A stretch of DNA of 64,000 bases, taken from assembly GCF_030285625.1 (NCBI RefSeq), contig NZ_CP127294.1, forward strand, positions 8,278,001 through 8,342,000, read 5' to 3'. Made by a program: the position numbers and the translations under genes. The notes beneath the pieces are model-generated. The model made no database searches. It was given only the letters and a program-made list of their open reading frames with translations, and had not been told where the DNA came from. This DNA comes from Amycolatopsis sp. 2-15 (GTDB lineage: Bacteria; Actinomycetota; Actinomycetes; Mycobacteriales; Pseudonocardiaceae). Below, piece after piece: positions 47,142 to 55,934 of the stretch. Position 1 is the stretch's first letter. Each line of letters opens with the position of its first letter.

Positions 47142-47747
47142 GTGCGGCTGATCGTCGGCATGACGGGCGCGACCGGCGCCCCGTTCGGCATCCGGCTGCT
47201 CGAGGTGCTGCGCGCGATGCCGGACGTGGAGACGCACCTGGTGCTGAGCCGCTGGGCCCGCACCACCATCCACCTGGAGACCTCGCTGTCCGCGCGCGAA
47301 GTCGGCGAGCTGGCCGACGTCGTGCACTCGCCCGAGGACCAGGCGGCCTCGATCTCGTCCGGCTCGTTCCGCACCGACGGGATGATCGTGGTGCCGTGCA
47401 GCATGAAATCCCTCGCCGGCATCCGCACCGGCTACGCCGACGGCCTGCTGGGCCGCGCCGCCGACGTGGTGCTCAAGGAGCGGCGCAAGCTCGTGCTGGT
47501 GCCGCGCGAGACGCCGCTTTCGGAGATCCACCTGGAGAACATGCTCGCGCTCACCCGCATGGGCGCGGTCATGGTGCCGCCGATGCCGGCCTTCTACAAC
47601 CACCCGCAGTCGCTCGACGACGTGCTCGACCACGTCGTCGCGCGCATGCTCGACCAGTTCGGCCTGTCCGCGCCCGCGGCCCGCCGCTGGACCGGGCCGA
47701 ACCCGCAGGAGGACCCATGCCCCACGACGACCTCAGGTCGTTCCTGA
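47142..47747 (+). CDS. UbiX-family flavin prenyltransferase (VdcB-like)
   Basis: A 201-residue prenyl-FMN synthase. It starts VRLIVGMTGATGAPFGIRLL, with the UbiX FMN loop. It continues with SISSGSFRTDGMIVVPCSMK and the prenyl-site stretch VLVPRETPLSEIHLENMLAL. It attaches dimethylallyl phosphate to FMN, making the cofactor for the UbiD-type decarboxylase encoded next. GTG 47142 is chosen because GGAGGAGG lies 5 bases upstream. Its 3' end overlaps vdcC by 31 bases. Confidence 0.92.
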   Translation: MRLIVGMTGATGAPFGIRLLEVLRAMPDVETHLVLSRWARTTIHLETSLSAREVGELADVVHSPEDQAASISSGSFRTDGMIVVPCSMKSLAGIRTGYADGLLGRAADVVLKERRKLVLVPRETPLSEIHLENMLALTRMGAVMVPPMPAFYNHPQSLDDVLDHVVARMLDQFGLSAPAARRWTGPNPQEDPCPTTTSGRS

Positions 47748-49138
47748 CCACGCTCGACAAAGAAGGCCAGCTGGTCCGGGTGACCGAGCAGGTCTCCCCC
47801 GAACCCGACCTCGCCGCGGCCGCCAACGCGGCGCCGAAGCTCGGCGACGCCGCCCCCGCGTTGTACTTCGACAACCTCGAAGGTTTCACCGACGCCCGCG
47901 TCGCCCTCAACGTCCACGGTTCCTGGGCCAACCACGCGCTCGCGCTCGGGCTGCCCGCCGGCACGGGGGTGAAGGACCAGGTCGCGGAGTTCATCCGCCG
48001 CTGGGAGGCCTTCCCGGTGCCCGTGGAGCGCCGCGAAGACCCGCCGTGGGCGGAAAACGTGCTCGAAGGCGACGACGTCGACCTGTTCTCCGTGCTGCCC
48101 CTGTTCCGCCTCAACGACGGCGACGGCGGCTTCTACCTGGACAAGGCCGCCGTCGTCTCACGCGATCCCGAGGATCCGGGCAACGACGGCAAGCAGAACG
48201 TCGGCATCTACCGCCTGCAGGTGAAAGGCCCTGCCGAGCTGGGCATCCAGCCGGTGCCGATGCACGACATCGCGCTGCAGCTGGCCAAGGCCGAACGCGC
48301 GGGCGAAGACCTGCCGGTGGCGATCGCGCTGGGCAACGACCCGGTGATCCCCATCGTCGCCGCCACTCCCCTGGCCTACGACCAGAACGAGTACGAGCTG
48401 GCCGGCGCCCTGCGCGGCGCCCCCGCCCCGGTCACGGCCGCGCCGCTGACCGGCCTCGACGTGCCGTGGGGTGCGGAAGTGGTGCTGGAAGGCGTGATCG
48501 TCGGCCGGCGGCGTGAGCTGGAGGGCCCGTTCGGCGAGTTCACCGGCCACTACTCCGGCGGGCGCAGCATGCCCGTGATCCGCATCGACCGGATCTCCCA
48601 CCGCACGCACCCGGTATTCGAGTCGCTTTACCTCGGCATGCCGTGGACCGAGATCGACTTCCTCATGGCCGCTAACACCTGCGTGCCGGTGCACCAGCAG
48701 CTCACGGCCGAGTTCCCCGAGGTTCAGGCGGTGAACGCCATGTACACCCACGGCCTGCTGGCGATCATCTCCACGAAGTCGCGCTACGGCGGCTTCGCGA
48801 AAACCGTCGCCATGCGCGCCATGACCACGCCGCACGGCCTCGGGTACCTCAAGACGGTGATCGTGGTCGACGAGGACGTGGACCCGTTCGACCTGCCGCG
48901 CGTGATGTGGGCGGTGTCCACCAAGGTCAATCCGGCCGGCGACGTGATGGTGCTGCCGAACCTGCCCGTGGTGGCCCTCGATCCGGCGGCCGACCCCGCG
49001 GGCATCACCCACAAGATGATCATCGACGCGACCACCCCCGTCGCGCCGGACGAGCGCGGCCACTTCAGCCAGCCGGTGAAGGACCTGCCGGAAACCGCCG
49101 CGTGGCTGGACAAACTGCGCAAACTGGCCGCCCGATGA
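47717..49138 (+). CDS. UbiD-family hydroxyarylic acid decarboxylase (VdcC-like)
   Basis: A 473-residue prenyl-FMN-dependent decarboxylase. Characteristic segments: NVGIYRLQVKGPAELGIQPV with the catalytic-region Arg, ELEGPFGEFTGHYSGGR with the Glu pair of the ERE motif, SRYGGFAKTVAMRAM, and VVDEDVDPFDLPRVMWAVST. The company of a UbiX gene and a VdcD-like gene points to the VdcBCD group, which removes CO2 from vanillate, protocatechuate or 4-hydroxybenzoate. ATG 47717 follows AGGAGG. Confidence 0.92.
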   Translation: MPHDDLRSFLTTLDKEGQLVRVTEQVSPEPDLAAAANAAPKLGDAAPALYFDNLEGFTDARVALNVHGSWANHALALGLPAGTGVKDQVAEFIRRWEAFPVPVERREDPPWAENVLEGDDVDLFSVLPLFRLNDGDGGFYLDKAAVVSRDPEDPGNDGKQNVGIYRLQVKGPAELGIQPVPMHDIALQLAKAERAGEDLPVAIALGNDPVIPIVAATPLAYDQNEYELAGALRGAPAPVTAAPLTGLDVPWGAEVVLEGVIVGRRRELEGPFGEFTGHYSGGRSMPVIRIDRISHRTHPVFESLYLGMPWTEIDFLMAANTCVPVHQQLTAEFPEVQAVNAMYTHGLLAIISTKSRYGGFAKTVAMRAMTTPHGLGYLKTVIVVDEDVDPFDLPRVMWAVSTKVNPAGDVMVLPNLPVVALDPAADPAGITHKMIIDATTPVAPDERGHFSQPVKDLPETAAWLDKLRKLAAR

Positions 49139-49161
49139 CCGCCCCGGAAGGAGCCCCGCCC

Positions 49162-49419
49162 GTGACCTGCCCCCGTTGTGACCACCCCGACATCGCGAAG
49201 CTCGCCGACTCCCCCGTGGCCGGTGTCTGGACCGTCCACCAGTGCGAGCGCTGCCGCTACACCTGGCGCAGCACCGAACCGGCCCGCCGCACCCGGCGTG
49301 CTCACTACCCCGAAGCGTTCCGCCTGACCGCACACGACATCGCCTCGGCCACTGACGTGCCCACGGTGCCGCCGTTACTAATCCGGCCGAAGGCAGGCCG
49401 ACCCCCACGCGGCACGTAA
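49162..49419 (+). CDS. Small subunit of hydroxyarylic acid decarboxylase (VdcD-like)
   Basis: An 85-residue protein that starts VTCPRCDHPDIAKLADSPVA and continues GVWTVHQCERCRYTWRSTEP. CxxC pairs at CPRC and CERC suggest a zinc ribbon. This is the VdcD pattern, the third component of reversible hydroxyarylate decarboxylases. GTG 49162 lies 8 bases after GGAAGGAG; an ATG at 49135 that overlaps the vdcC stop would add 9 residues. Its presence separates this operon from ordinary ubiX-ubiD pairs. Confidence 0.85.
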   Translation: MTCPRCDHPDIAKLADSPVAGVWTVHQCERCRYTWRSTEPARRTRRAHYPEAFRLTAHDIASATDVPTVPPLLIRPKAGRPPRGT

Positions 49420-49490
49420 CCGTTGCCGCGAAGCCATTCGGCCGTGACTGTGGTCGGATCAGTAACGATCGGCACAGTAGAGTCGCGGCC

Positions 49491-49757
49491 ATGAGCGACA
49501 CACTGATGTGGGAAGTCCGCGCAGCGCCGGGCCGCCAGCAGGATCTGCTGGCGTGGGTCGAGACCACCGCCGTGCCGGAACTCTCCGCCACGGAGCACTT
49601 CGCCGGCGCCGACGTCTACCTGGGCGGCCAGGACCGCGTCGTGGTCATCGCGCGCTGGACCACCGCTCCCCCGCGGCTACCAGACCCGCCGGAGGAGCTG
49701 CTCGCGCGTCCGGTGGCGCAATGGCCCTTCCAACACCACAGCACCGTCGCGCCCTGA
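49491..49757 (+). CDS. Small hypothetical protein, possible dimeric alpha-beta-barrel
   Basis: An 88-residue protein: MWEVRAAPGRQQDLLAWVET, then TEHFAGADVYLGGQDRVVVI and ARWTTAPPRLPDPPEELLAR. The alternation of a strand, a helix with WVET, and DRVVVIARW suggests the ABM-type ferredoxin-like fold, as in its downstream neighbour, but no specific family is recognised. ATG 49491. It may be co-transcribed with the ABM-domain gene 49 bases later. Confidence 0.6.
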   Translation: MSDTLMWEVRAAPGRQQDLLAWVETTAVPELSATEHFAGADVYLGGQDRVVVIARWTTAPPRLPDPPEELLARPVAQWPFQHHSTVAP

Positions 49758-49806
49758 ACCCAGTAGGTTGGGAGAGCCGGGAACACCCTCGTCTTGGAGG
49801 TCAGGA

Positions 49807-50106
49807 ATGACAGTCGCGCAGATCGCCTACATCCGTCCCAAAGCGGGCAAAGAGGCGGAGGTGGAGCAGCTGCTGCGCGGGCTCGTCGACGCGGCTCGGC
49901 AGGAAGAGGGCACGCTGCTCTACCTGCTGAACAAGCGTGAGGACGAGTTCGTCTTCTACGAGATGTTCGCCGACCTCGACGCCCTGAAGGTCCACAGTGG
50001 CAACGACGCGCTACGCGGCCTGGTCGCGCGGGCCGACGAGCTGCTCGAGGGCGGGATCACCGTCGACAAGGTGTCCTACATCGACGGAGCCGGCCGCTTC
50101 AACTGA
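49807..50106 (+). CDS. Antibiotic-biosynthesis-monooxygenase (ABM) domain protein
   Basis: A 99-residue protein with the ABM fold: VAQIAYIRPKAGKEAEVEQL, EEGTLLYLLNKREDEFVFYE, then FADLDALKVHSGNDALRGLV. Such small dimeric proteins include quinol monooxygenases and heme-degrading enzymes acting on aromatic compounds without a metal. ATG 49807 follows AGGTCAGGA. Its closeness to the hydroxyarylate decarboxylase operon would fit a role on phenolic products, which is only inferred. Confidence 0.85.
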   Translation: MTVAQIAYIRPKAGKEAEVEQLLRGLVDAARQEEGTLLYLLNKREDEFVFYEMFADLDALKVHSGNDALRGLVARADELLEGGITVDKVSYIDGAGRFN

Positions 50107-50220
50107 AAAACCTCGCGCTCCCACCTCACCCGATGAGGGGACAATGGGGCTGACCCGGTGAACTGCTGGGTACTCCTCGAATCGTCCACCGGAATTCGGC
50201 ACGACGGAAGGGAGCGCGAG

Positions 50221-50418
50221 ATGGACGGCATGTTCGACAAGGCCAAGGAGAAGCTGCAGGAGTTCGCGGGCCAGCACCCGGACAAGGTCGGCCAGGGCGT
50301 CGACAAGGCCGCCGACTTCGCCGACGAAAAGACCGGCGGCAAGCACGGCGACCAGATCCACCAGGGTGCCGACAAGCTGAAGGAACGCTTCGGCGGCGAC
50401 GACCAGCAGCAGCAGTAG
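50221..50418 (+). CDS. MT0933-like antitoxin/CsbD-like small helical protein
   Basis: A 65-residue, highly charged, helical protein: MDGMFDKAKEKLQEFAGQHP, then DKVGQGVDKAADFADEKTGG and HQGADKLKERFGGDDQQQQ. This matches the MT0933/Rv0909-like antitoxin family, whose partner toxin is usually adjacent. No toxin gene is present here, and many such proteins in actinomycetes are orphan, stress-related genes. ATG 50221 follows GGAAGGGAG. A strong hairpin follows the stop. Confidence 0.75.
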   Translation: MDGMFDKAKEKLQEFAGQHPDKVGQGVDKAADFADEKTGGKHGDQIHQGADKLKERFGGDDQQQQ

Positions 50419-50434
50419 TCGCGGCCGCACCACA

Positions 50435-50479
50435 GAGGGGCCTCCCCGCCGGTATCCCGAGCCGGCCGGGGGGCCCCTC
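50435..50479. terminator. Bidirectional hairpin between convergent genes
   Basis: GAGGGGCC, CCCC and GCCGG on the left pair with CCGGC, GGGG and GGCCCCTC on the right. It lies between the stops of the small antitoxin-like gene and the convergent cysteine hydrolase gene and could end both transcripts. No T-run is visible. Confidence 0.6.
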
Positions 50480-50484
50480 GTGGC

Positions 50485-51099
50485 TTATCGGGCCAGGTGC
50501 GCCAGGGCCTCGTCGAGGTCCACGACGTCGGCGTGCTTCGCGTCGAGGTCCACCAGGTTGCTCTCGTGCACGGCTTCCGTGCGGTCCGCGCACGCCTGGC
50601 GCACCACTTGGGGCCGGAACCCGTGGTTCAGCGCGTCCATCGCGGACACTCGCACACAGCCGGACGTCGAAACCCCGGTGGTGACAAGAGTGTCCACACC
50701 GGACGTGTGCAAAGTGGACGCCAGCGAGGTACCGAAGAACGCCGACGCATATTGTTTGGTCACCACGGCTTCCCCCGGTTCGGGCTTCAGCGGGCCGATC
50801 TTGCCCCAGCCACCCTCGCCGCCTTCCTCGAACGCCCTGAGCTCCGGGACTTTCCGCACGAACAGGCCGCCGTCGGCGAGGCCGCGGGTGTAGGCCACCG
50901 ACGTCCACACCACCGGGTGCCCGGCCGTGCGCGCGGCTTCGAGCAACGCCCGCGTCGCCTCGATCGCCGGCCCCGGACCGGGAAGCTCGAAGGGACCGCC
51001 GGCTTCGGTGTACGCGCGCACGAGGTCGATCACGAGCAGCGCGGGCCGCGCTCCCCAGCCGAGCCGGCCGGAGAACGCGGACCCGTGCGGCCCGCTCAC
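50485..51099 (-). CDS. Isochorismatase-fold cysteine hydrolase (N-carbamoylsarcosine amidase-like)
   Basis: A 204-residue hydrolase. The Asp-Lys-Cys triad is complete: Asp25 in LLVIDLVRAY, Lys115 in VTKQYASAFFGTSL and Cys148 in GVSTSGCVRVSAMDA. The Lys-to-Cys distance of 33 equals that in N-carbamoylsarcosine amidase as I recall it, and WGKIGPL and QYASAFFGTSLA resemble that group. It would release ammonia and CO2 from N-carbamoyl substrates. GTG 51099 overlaps the hyuB stop by 4 bases. The two upstream operon genes are broken. Confidence 0.82.
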   Translation of the reverse strand: MSGPHGSAFSGRLGWGARPALLVIDLVRAYTEAGGPFELPGPGPAIEATRALLEAARTAGHPVVWTSVAYTRGLADGGLFVRKVPELRAFEEGGEGGWGKIGPLKPEPGEAVVTKQYASAFFGTSLASTLHTSGVDTLVTTGVSTSGCVRVSAMDALNHGFRPQVVRQACADRTEAVHESNLVDLDAKHADVVDLDEALAHLAR

Positions 51100-52972
51100 G
51101 ACGCCGACCAGACCGGGCGCTGCGGGGCCGGCAGACCGGTCTCCGCCTCGCAGTTGGCCAGCAGCTCCTCGATCGGCGGCCCCATGTCGAACACGGGCGG
51201 TTCCGCGGGCCGCGCCGCGCGCAGCTGATCGCGCAACGTCTTCGTCGCTTCGGTGTCCACAGTGGCGTCCGCGCCAATGACCACGCCGTAGGCGCGGGCG
51301 CCGTCGGGCGTCACGAGGCCGCGTTCGACCTCCAGCCCCACCAGAGCGGGGTCGCGCTCCAGCGGATCGCCCCAGCCGCCGCCACCCCAGGTGACGAAGT
51401 GGAGCACGTCGCCGGTGTGCACCGGGACGTCGTGGCACTTGCTGGGCAGCACTTCCCTGGTGCCGTCCGCGCGGTCGATCCACTTGGTCCCGCGCGCGCC
51501 GGGCGCGCCGCCGTTGACGCCCCACGGGTAGGTGAGCCAGCGGTCGTCGTGGATGGCGATCGTGCCTGGTTCTTCGAAGACGTAGGTCACGTTCACGCCG
51601 TTGCCGCCGCGGTGCAGGCCCGCGCCGCCGGTGTCGGCGACGGTCTCCCAGCGTTCGATGCGCAGCGGATAGTAGGACTCCAGGTACTCGCACGGGATGT
51701 TGACGAAACTCGGCCACAGCGAGTGCCCGTCGGGCCCGTCGCCCAGCGGCCTGCCCGGGATGCCGCCGAAGCCGATCGAGTACAGCTGGAACCATTCGCC
51801 CTTGCGCTCGCCGGTCGAGTAGTTGCCGGAGTACATGAAGTGCGGGCTCGACGAGAAGCCCGCCGCGTTGAGCAGAGCCGGGTTCGTCTGGCCGAGCAGG
51901 CCGCCGAACAGGTCGAACACGCGGCCGATGCCGTGGTTGCGGCCGTTGAGCGAAGCCGGGTGCTTCGGCTTCCAGTAGGAACCGTCCGGAATGGTCACGT
52001 CGACCAGCGGGTAGAACCCGTCGTTCCACAGGATCTGCGGGTCGGCCACGGTGATCATGTAGATCCCGAAGAACATCCGGGTGAGGTTCTCGTTGATGTA
52101 GTAGTTGATCGGCCCCGCGGCCTGCGGCGAGCTGCCCGTGAAGTCCAGGTGGACCTTCTCGCCGGTTCGGCTCAGCGAGAGCTTCAGCTCGTACGGACCG
52201 AATCCCACGCCGTCGTCGCAGATGTAGTCGGTGAAGCTGATCGTCTTGCCGTCCTCGAACACCGTCTGCAGCAGGATCTTCATGGCGTCGTAGTTGCGCT
52301 GCAGCAGAGCGTCCAAAGCGGACATGTAGGTCGCCGTGCCGAACCGGTCGCACATCTCCACCACGCGGCGCGACGCCGTGCGGCAGGCGGCGACGAGCCC
52401 GTTGAGGTCGGCGCGGTTCCAGTCGGGCATGCGGACCTGGTTGAGGATCATCCGCAGGGCGTCCTCGTTCAGCTTTCCCTCGCGGTACAGCTTGAACGGC
52501 GGCACGACCACGCCCTCTTCGTAGATCGTGCGCGCGTCCGTGGGCATCGACGACGGGGTCTTGCCGCCGACGTCGGACATGTGCCCGAACATCGAGGCCC
52601 AGCCGACGAGCCGGCCCTCGTGGTAGATCGGCATCACGATCAGCCAGTCGTTGGCGTGGCTATCGCCGCGCCGCACGCCTACGGGTCCGACGTCATGAGC
52701 ACGTCGCCCTCTTCGATGGTGTCGTCGAAGACCTCGAGGAAGTCCGGGATGGACAGTCCGAACTGGCCGACCACCATCTTGCCGCTCGGGTCGCCCATGA
52801 GCGGGAACTCGTCGTGCTGCTCGCCGATGCCCGGCGAGAGCGCGGTGCGGAAGAGCACCTCGTCCATCTCGTAGCGGGCGTTGCGCAGCCCGTTCTCGAT
52901 GAGGTCGAGGGTGACCGGGTCCACTTCGGACCTGGTGATCGCGCCGGTGGCGGTCTCGATGATCTCAGCCAA
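51096..52972 (-). pseudogene. Hydantoinase B/oxoprolinase-type subunit, stop codon plus frameshift
   Basis: A HyuB-type subunit of about 625 codons. The first part starts MAEIIETATGAITRSEVDPV and runs to DVLMTSDP, where TAG (52681-52679) replaces Tyr of the usual DPYACG. A one-base deletion follows near 52663, just before SHANDWLIVMP. The long second part (HEGRLVGWASMFGHMSDVGG, SLSRTGEKVHLDFTGSSPQA, TWGGGGWGDPLERDP) is intact. HyuB with HyuA hydrolyses N-methylhydantoin or 5-oxoproline with ATP. Two lesions make a functional product unlikely. Confidence 0.88.
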
Positions 52973-53328
52973 GGTTCAGCCCTCCAGCGGGGTGATCAGC
53001 AGGCTGCCGGACGCGTGCACGGTGGCGGCGTGCTCGGGCAGCACGAGGGTCGTGGAGTCCATTTCGGTCACGATCGCGGGCCCGGCGACGACGTCGCCGG
53101 CCAGGAGTCTCGCGCGGTCGTAGACCTTCGCGTCGAGCTGTTTGCCCGACACGTGGATCGGGTGCGTGTCGACCAGCGCGGCGACCGGGTCACCGGTGCC
53201 CTCAGCCAGCGTCACGGCCGCCACCGACGGGCGCGGGCCGGTGACCGTGGCGCGGGCGTTGACCAGCTCGTGGTCCACGTTGAGCAGGAAGGAGAACAGC
53301 CGGTCGTGCTCGGCGCCGAAGTGCTTGG

Positions 53329-53467
53329 CTGTGTCTTTGGCCCCGGCTCCGCCGGGGCGTGCGAGATCGCCGGGAAGCCGGCGTCTCGACTGAACGGTCG
53401 GATCGGCCGGGGGCCGATCGCACCGCTCAGTCGAGACGCCGGCGCGATCTCGCGCCGTGGTTGCTGT
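53329..53467 (+). repeat. Palindromic element, copy A
   Basis: It begins CTGTGTCTTTGG, then GGCTCCGCC and GTGCGAGATCGCC. The central palindrome pairs GCCGGCGTCTCGACTGA with TCAGTCGAGACGCCGGC. It ends GCGATCTCGCG, then GTGGTTGCTGT. Confidence 0.75.
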
Positions 53468-53603
53468 AGCCGATTCGCGGCCCGGACTGCGGCAACACGA
53501 CACGGCGGCGTGTTGTGAGCGCTGTGCGACGCGAACACGAGCCCGCGCGATGCGTCGGCCCGCACACCAGACTGAGCACATGGCGCTGGCAGCGCCTCCA
53601 GCG

Positions 53604-53741
53604 ACGGTGACCACAACGCGAGATCGCGCCGGTGTGTCGGATGGGCGGCGCGATCGGCCCCGGCCGATCCGGCCGTCCATCCGACGCACCGGCTTCTCGG
53701 CGATCTCGCACGGCCTGGCGGAGCCGGGCCCGATGACACAG
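53604..53741 (-). repeat. Palindromic element, copy B (inverted)
   Basis: On the minus strand it begins CTGTGTCATCGG, then GGCTCCGCC and CGTGCGAGATCGCC. It has a central palindrome around GGATCGGCCGGGGCCGATC and ends GCGATCTCGCG, then GTGGTCACCGT. It resembles copy A along its whole length. Confidence 0.75.
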
Positions 53742-55066
53742 TCGCGCGGGTCGAAGCCCTGCTGCACCGAGACGAGCCGCAGGCCGCCGAGCATGTTCTC
53801 GTTGACGATGTCGATAATCCCGGCCGCCGCGGCCTCCACGCTCGGCAGGCCCATCGCGTCGGCCACCTTGGCGACGGCCGCGCGGGCGGCCGCGACGTCG
53901 AGCGTGATCTCGCCGCCGGCCGGCTGCGCGGGCAGGTAGCCGAGGACCACGTTGGCGTCGGTCACCGTCGGCTCGGTGCCGCTCTTGCCGTACGCGGCGG
54001 GGCCGGGGTCGGCGCCCGCGGACTGCGGGCCGACGCGCAGCGCCTTCGTCAGTTCCGGTACGTGGGCGAGGGAACCACCGCCGGCCGACGGTCCGAACGT
54101 CCACACTGGACGCCCTCACGGTGAGGTCACCGACCTGCGTCTCGCGGCCGATGCGCGGGTTGAGGTCCTGCACGAGCGCGACGTCGGTGGACGTGCCACC
54201 CATGTCGAACGTGATCAGGTCGCGGTGGCCGCACTGCTCGGCGACCCACACCGCACCGGTCACGCCACCGGCGGGACCGGACAGCAGCATCGTCACGGGG
54301 GCGGCGACCGCGGCGTCGGCCGCCGAAAGGCCACCGTCGCTGCGCAGGATGGCCAGCTCACCGGCCACGCCGCTGCCGGCGAGCTCACTGGCCAGCGTCT
54401 CCACGTACTTCTTCACCTGCGGCTGCACGTAGCCGTTGGCGACGGTGGTGACCGTGCGCTCGTACTCGCGCAGCTCGGGCAGCACGTCCGAAGACAGCGA
54501 CACCGGCACGCCGGGCAGCACCTCGGCCGCGATCTCGCCCACGCGGCGTTCGTGCGCGGAATCGGCGAACGAATTGATCAGCGACGCGGCGAGCGCCTGG
54601 ATGTCGCGGCCGCGCAGCTTCTCCAGCTGCGCCCGCACGTCGGCCTCGTCGAGCTCGCGGATCACCGCGCCGTCGCTGGCGATACGCTCATCGACCTCGA
54701 CGGTGTTCTCCAGTGCCGCCAAAGGTTCCGGCTTCGGCCAGATGATCCAGCCGGCGAGCCCTCCCGGGACGTAGGAGCGCGCGATCTGCAGCACCTGGCG
54801 GAACCCGCGCGTAATCACGAGCCCCACACGGGCGCCCGTGCCTTCGAGGATGGCGTTGGTGGCCACGGTGGTGCCGTGCAGCACCTGCGCGACCTCACTC
54901 AGTGCGATGCCCGCGTCGGCGCCACTTTCGCGATGCCGTTGCGGACGCCGACCGACTGGTCGGCGGGGGTGGACGGGGTCTTCGCCCGCCAGGTGCCGCC
55001 GGTCGTCTCCTCGACCAGCAGTACGTCGGTGAAGGTACCGCCGACGTCGACACCGAGCCGGTAACT

Positions 55067-55139
55067 CTGTGTTGTTGGCCTCGGCTCCGCCGAGGCGTGC
55101 GAGATCGCCTTTGAGCCGATCTCGCGCTGTGGTTGCTGT
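55067..55139 (+). repeat. Palindromic element, copy C (short form)
   Basis: The two ends of the element without the central palindrome: CTGTGTTGTTGG, GGCTCCGCC and GTGCGAGATCGCC, then 8 bases, then GATCTCGCG and GTGGTTGCTGT. It lies exactly between the hyuA start codon and the conserved YRLGVDVGG motif. Confidence 0.75.
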
Positions 55140-55185
55140 CGGGAGGACGTGCTGGCCGCCATGGTGATGTGGCTGAGGAGATGAG

Positions 55186-55851
55186 TCATGGGTTCTCCGT
55201 CTTCTGAGCCGCGCGCACCATCACGGCACGGGCGTTGCGGATGTGGGCGGTCATCGTTGCCCGAGCCCAGTCGGGGTCGCCGGCGCGCAGGGCGGCGACG
55301 ATCTCGACGTGGTGCGCGAGGCTGCGCCGCAGGGACTGTTCGTCGTAGGTGTGGAAGTTGCGCAGCACGATCGGCGCGTGGATGGCGCTCGCGAGCGCGC
55401 CGGCCAGCGCCGGGTGCCGCGCGAGCTCCACGAGCTTGGCGTGGAACTCGCGGTTCATCGGCACCAGCGCGTCGAGATCCTGCCCCGGTCCGGGGCACCC
55501 GATCTCGACCATGCGTGCGGCGAGCTCGTCGAGCGCGGCCAGGTCGGCCTCGGTCGCGTGGGGCACGGCGAGCGCGGTGAGCTGGGGTTCCAGCAGCGTG
55601 CGCAGCTCGAACACGCCTTCCAGCTCGGCGACAGTCCACCGGCTGACCCGGGCCCCGCGGTTCGGGACGATCTCCACGAGCCCCTCGGCGGCGAGGCGGG
55701 TCAGCGCCTCGCGGACCGGGGTCCGGCTCACGCCGAGCCGGACGGCCAGCTCGACCTCGCCGAGCCGGGCGCCCGCCGGGAACTCGCCCTTCAGGATCAG
55801 CTCGCGCAATGCGTCCACCGCGCGTCCCGATGAAGTCGCCGCCTGTGTCAC
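55186..55851 (-). CDS. GntR-family regulator with FCD domain
   Basis: A 221-residue FadR/FCD-type regulator. The winged helix reads LKGEFPAGARLGEVELAVRL and GVSRTPVREALTRLAAEGLV. The all-helical FCD domain follows, with metal-site residues in MNREFHAKLVELARHP and RSLAHHVEIVAALRAGD. GTG 55851 is the first start. It is the first gene of the hyu operon (stop overlaps hyuA by 4 bases) and is divergent from a PEP-mutase-family gene. The 103-base gap holds two palindromes (55869-55884, 55935-55942). Confidence 0.9.
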   Translation of the reverse strand: MTQAATSSGRAVDALRELILKGEFPAGARLGEVELAVRLGVSRTPVREALTRLAAEGLVEIVPNRGARVSRWTVAELEGVFELRTLLEPQLTALAVPHATEADLAALDELAARMVEIGCPGPGQDLDALVPMNREFHAKLVELARHPALAGALASAIHAPIVLRNFHTYDEQSLRRSLAHHVEIVAALRAGDPDWARATMTAHIRNARAVMVRAAQKTENP

Positions 55852-55868
55852 CCGTCACCCCGTCTCGC

Positions 55869-55884
55869 AGATTGTGTGCAATCT
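55869..55884. promoter_or_regulatory. Palindrome AGATTG-N4-CAATCT, likely FCD-GntR operator
   Basis: AGATTGTGTGCAATCT is a perfect inverted repeat with 6-base arms, 18 bases upstream of the GntR start and 71 bases before the PEP-mutase-family start. The ATTGT core resembles sites of FCD-type GntR proteins. Confidence 0.6.
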
Positions 55885-55934
55885 AGGCTGGAGTCTTGTC
55901 CTCCGCAAGGCGTGCGGCGTAATTTTGCTGTTGA

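Larger units (their letters stand above)
53329..53741. mobile_element. 413-bp composite of two inverted palindromic elements inside hyuA
   Basis: Two related units of about 139 bp face each other tail to tail around a 136-base centre. Both outer ends show CTGTGTC (as GACACAG on the right). The block replaces a coding segment of hyuA and keeps an open frame throughout on the minus strand. No transposase gene is inside, so it would be non-autonomous, MITE-like. Confidence 0.6.
52976..55189 (-). pseudogene. Hydantoinase A/oxoprolinase-type subunit, broken and invaded by repeats
   Basis: The gene starts at ATG 55189, overlapping the GntR stop (ATGA). The ATPase core starts YRLGVDVGGTFTDVLLVEET. 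One base is missing near 54921 before LHGTTVATNAILEGTGARVG, and two bases near 54093 before the AHVPELTKALRVGP stretch. After QGFDPRD a 413-bp composite repeat (53329-53741) replaces the region that normally begins FALVAFGGAGPLH; the HyuA text resumes at AKHFGAEHDRLFSFLLNVDH. A further repeat copy lies at the N-terminus (55067-55139). The enzyme must be inactive. Confidence 0.88.
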
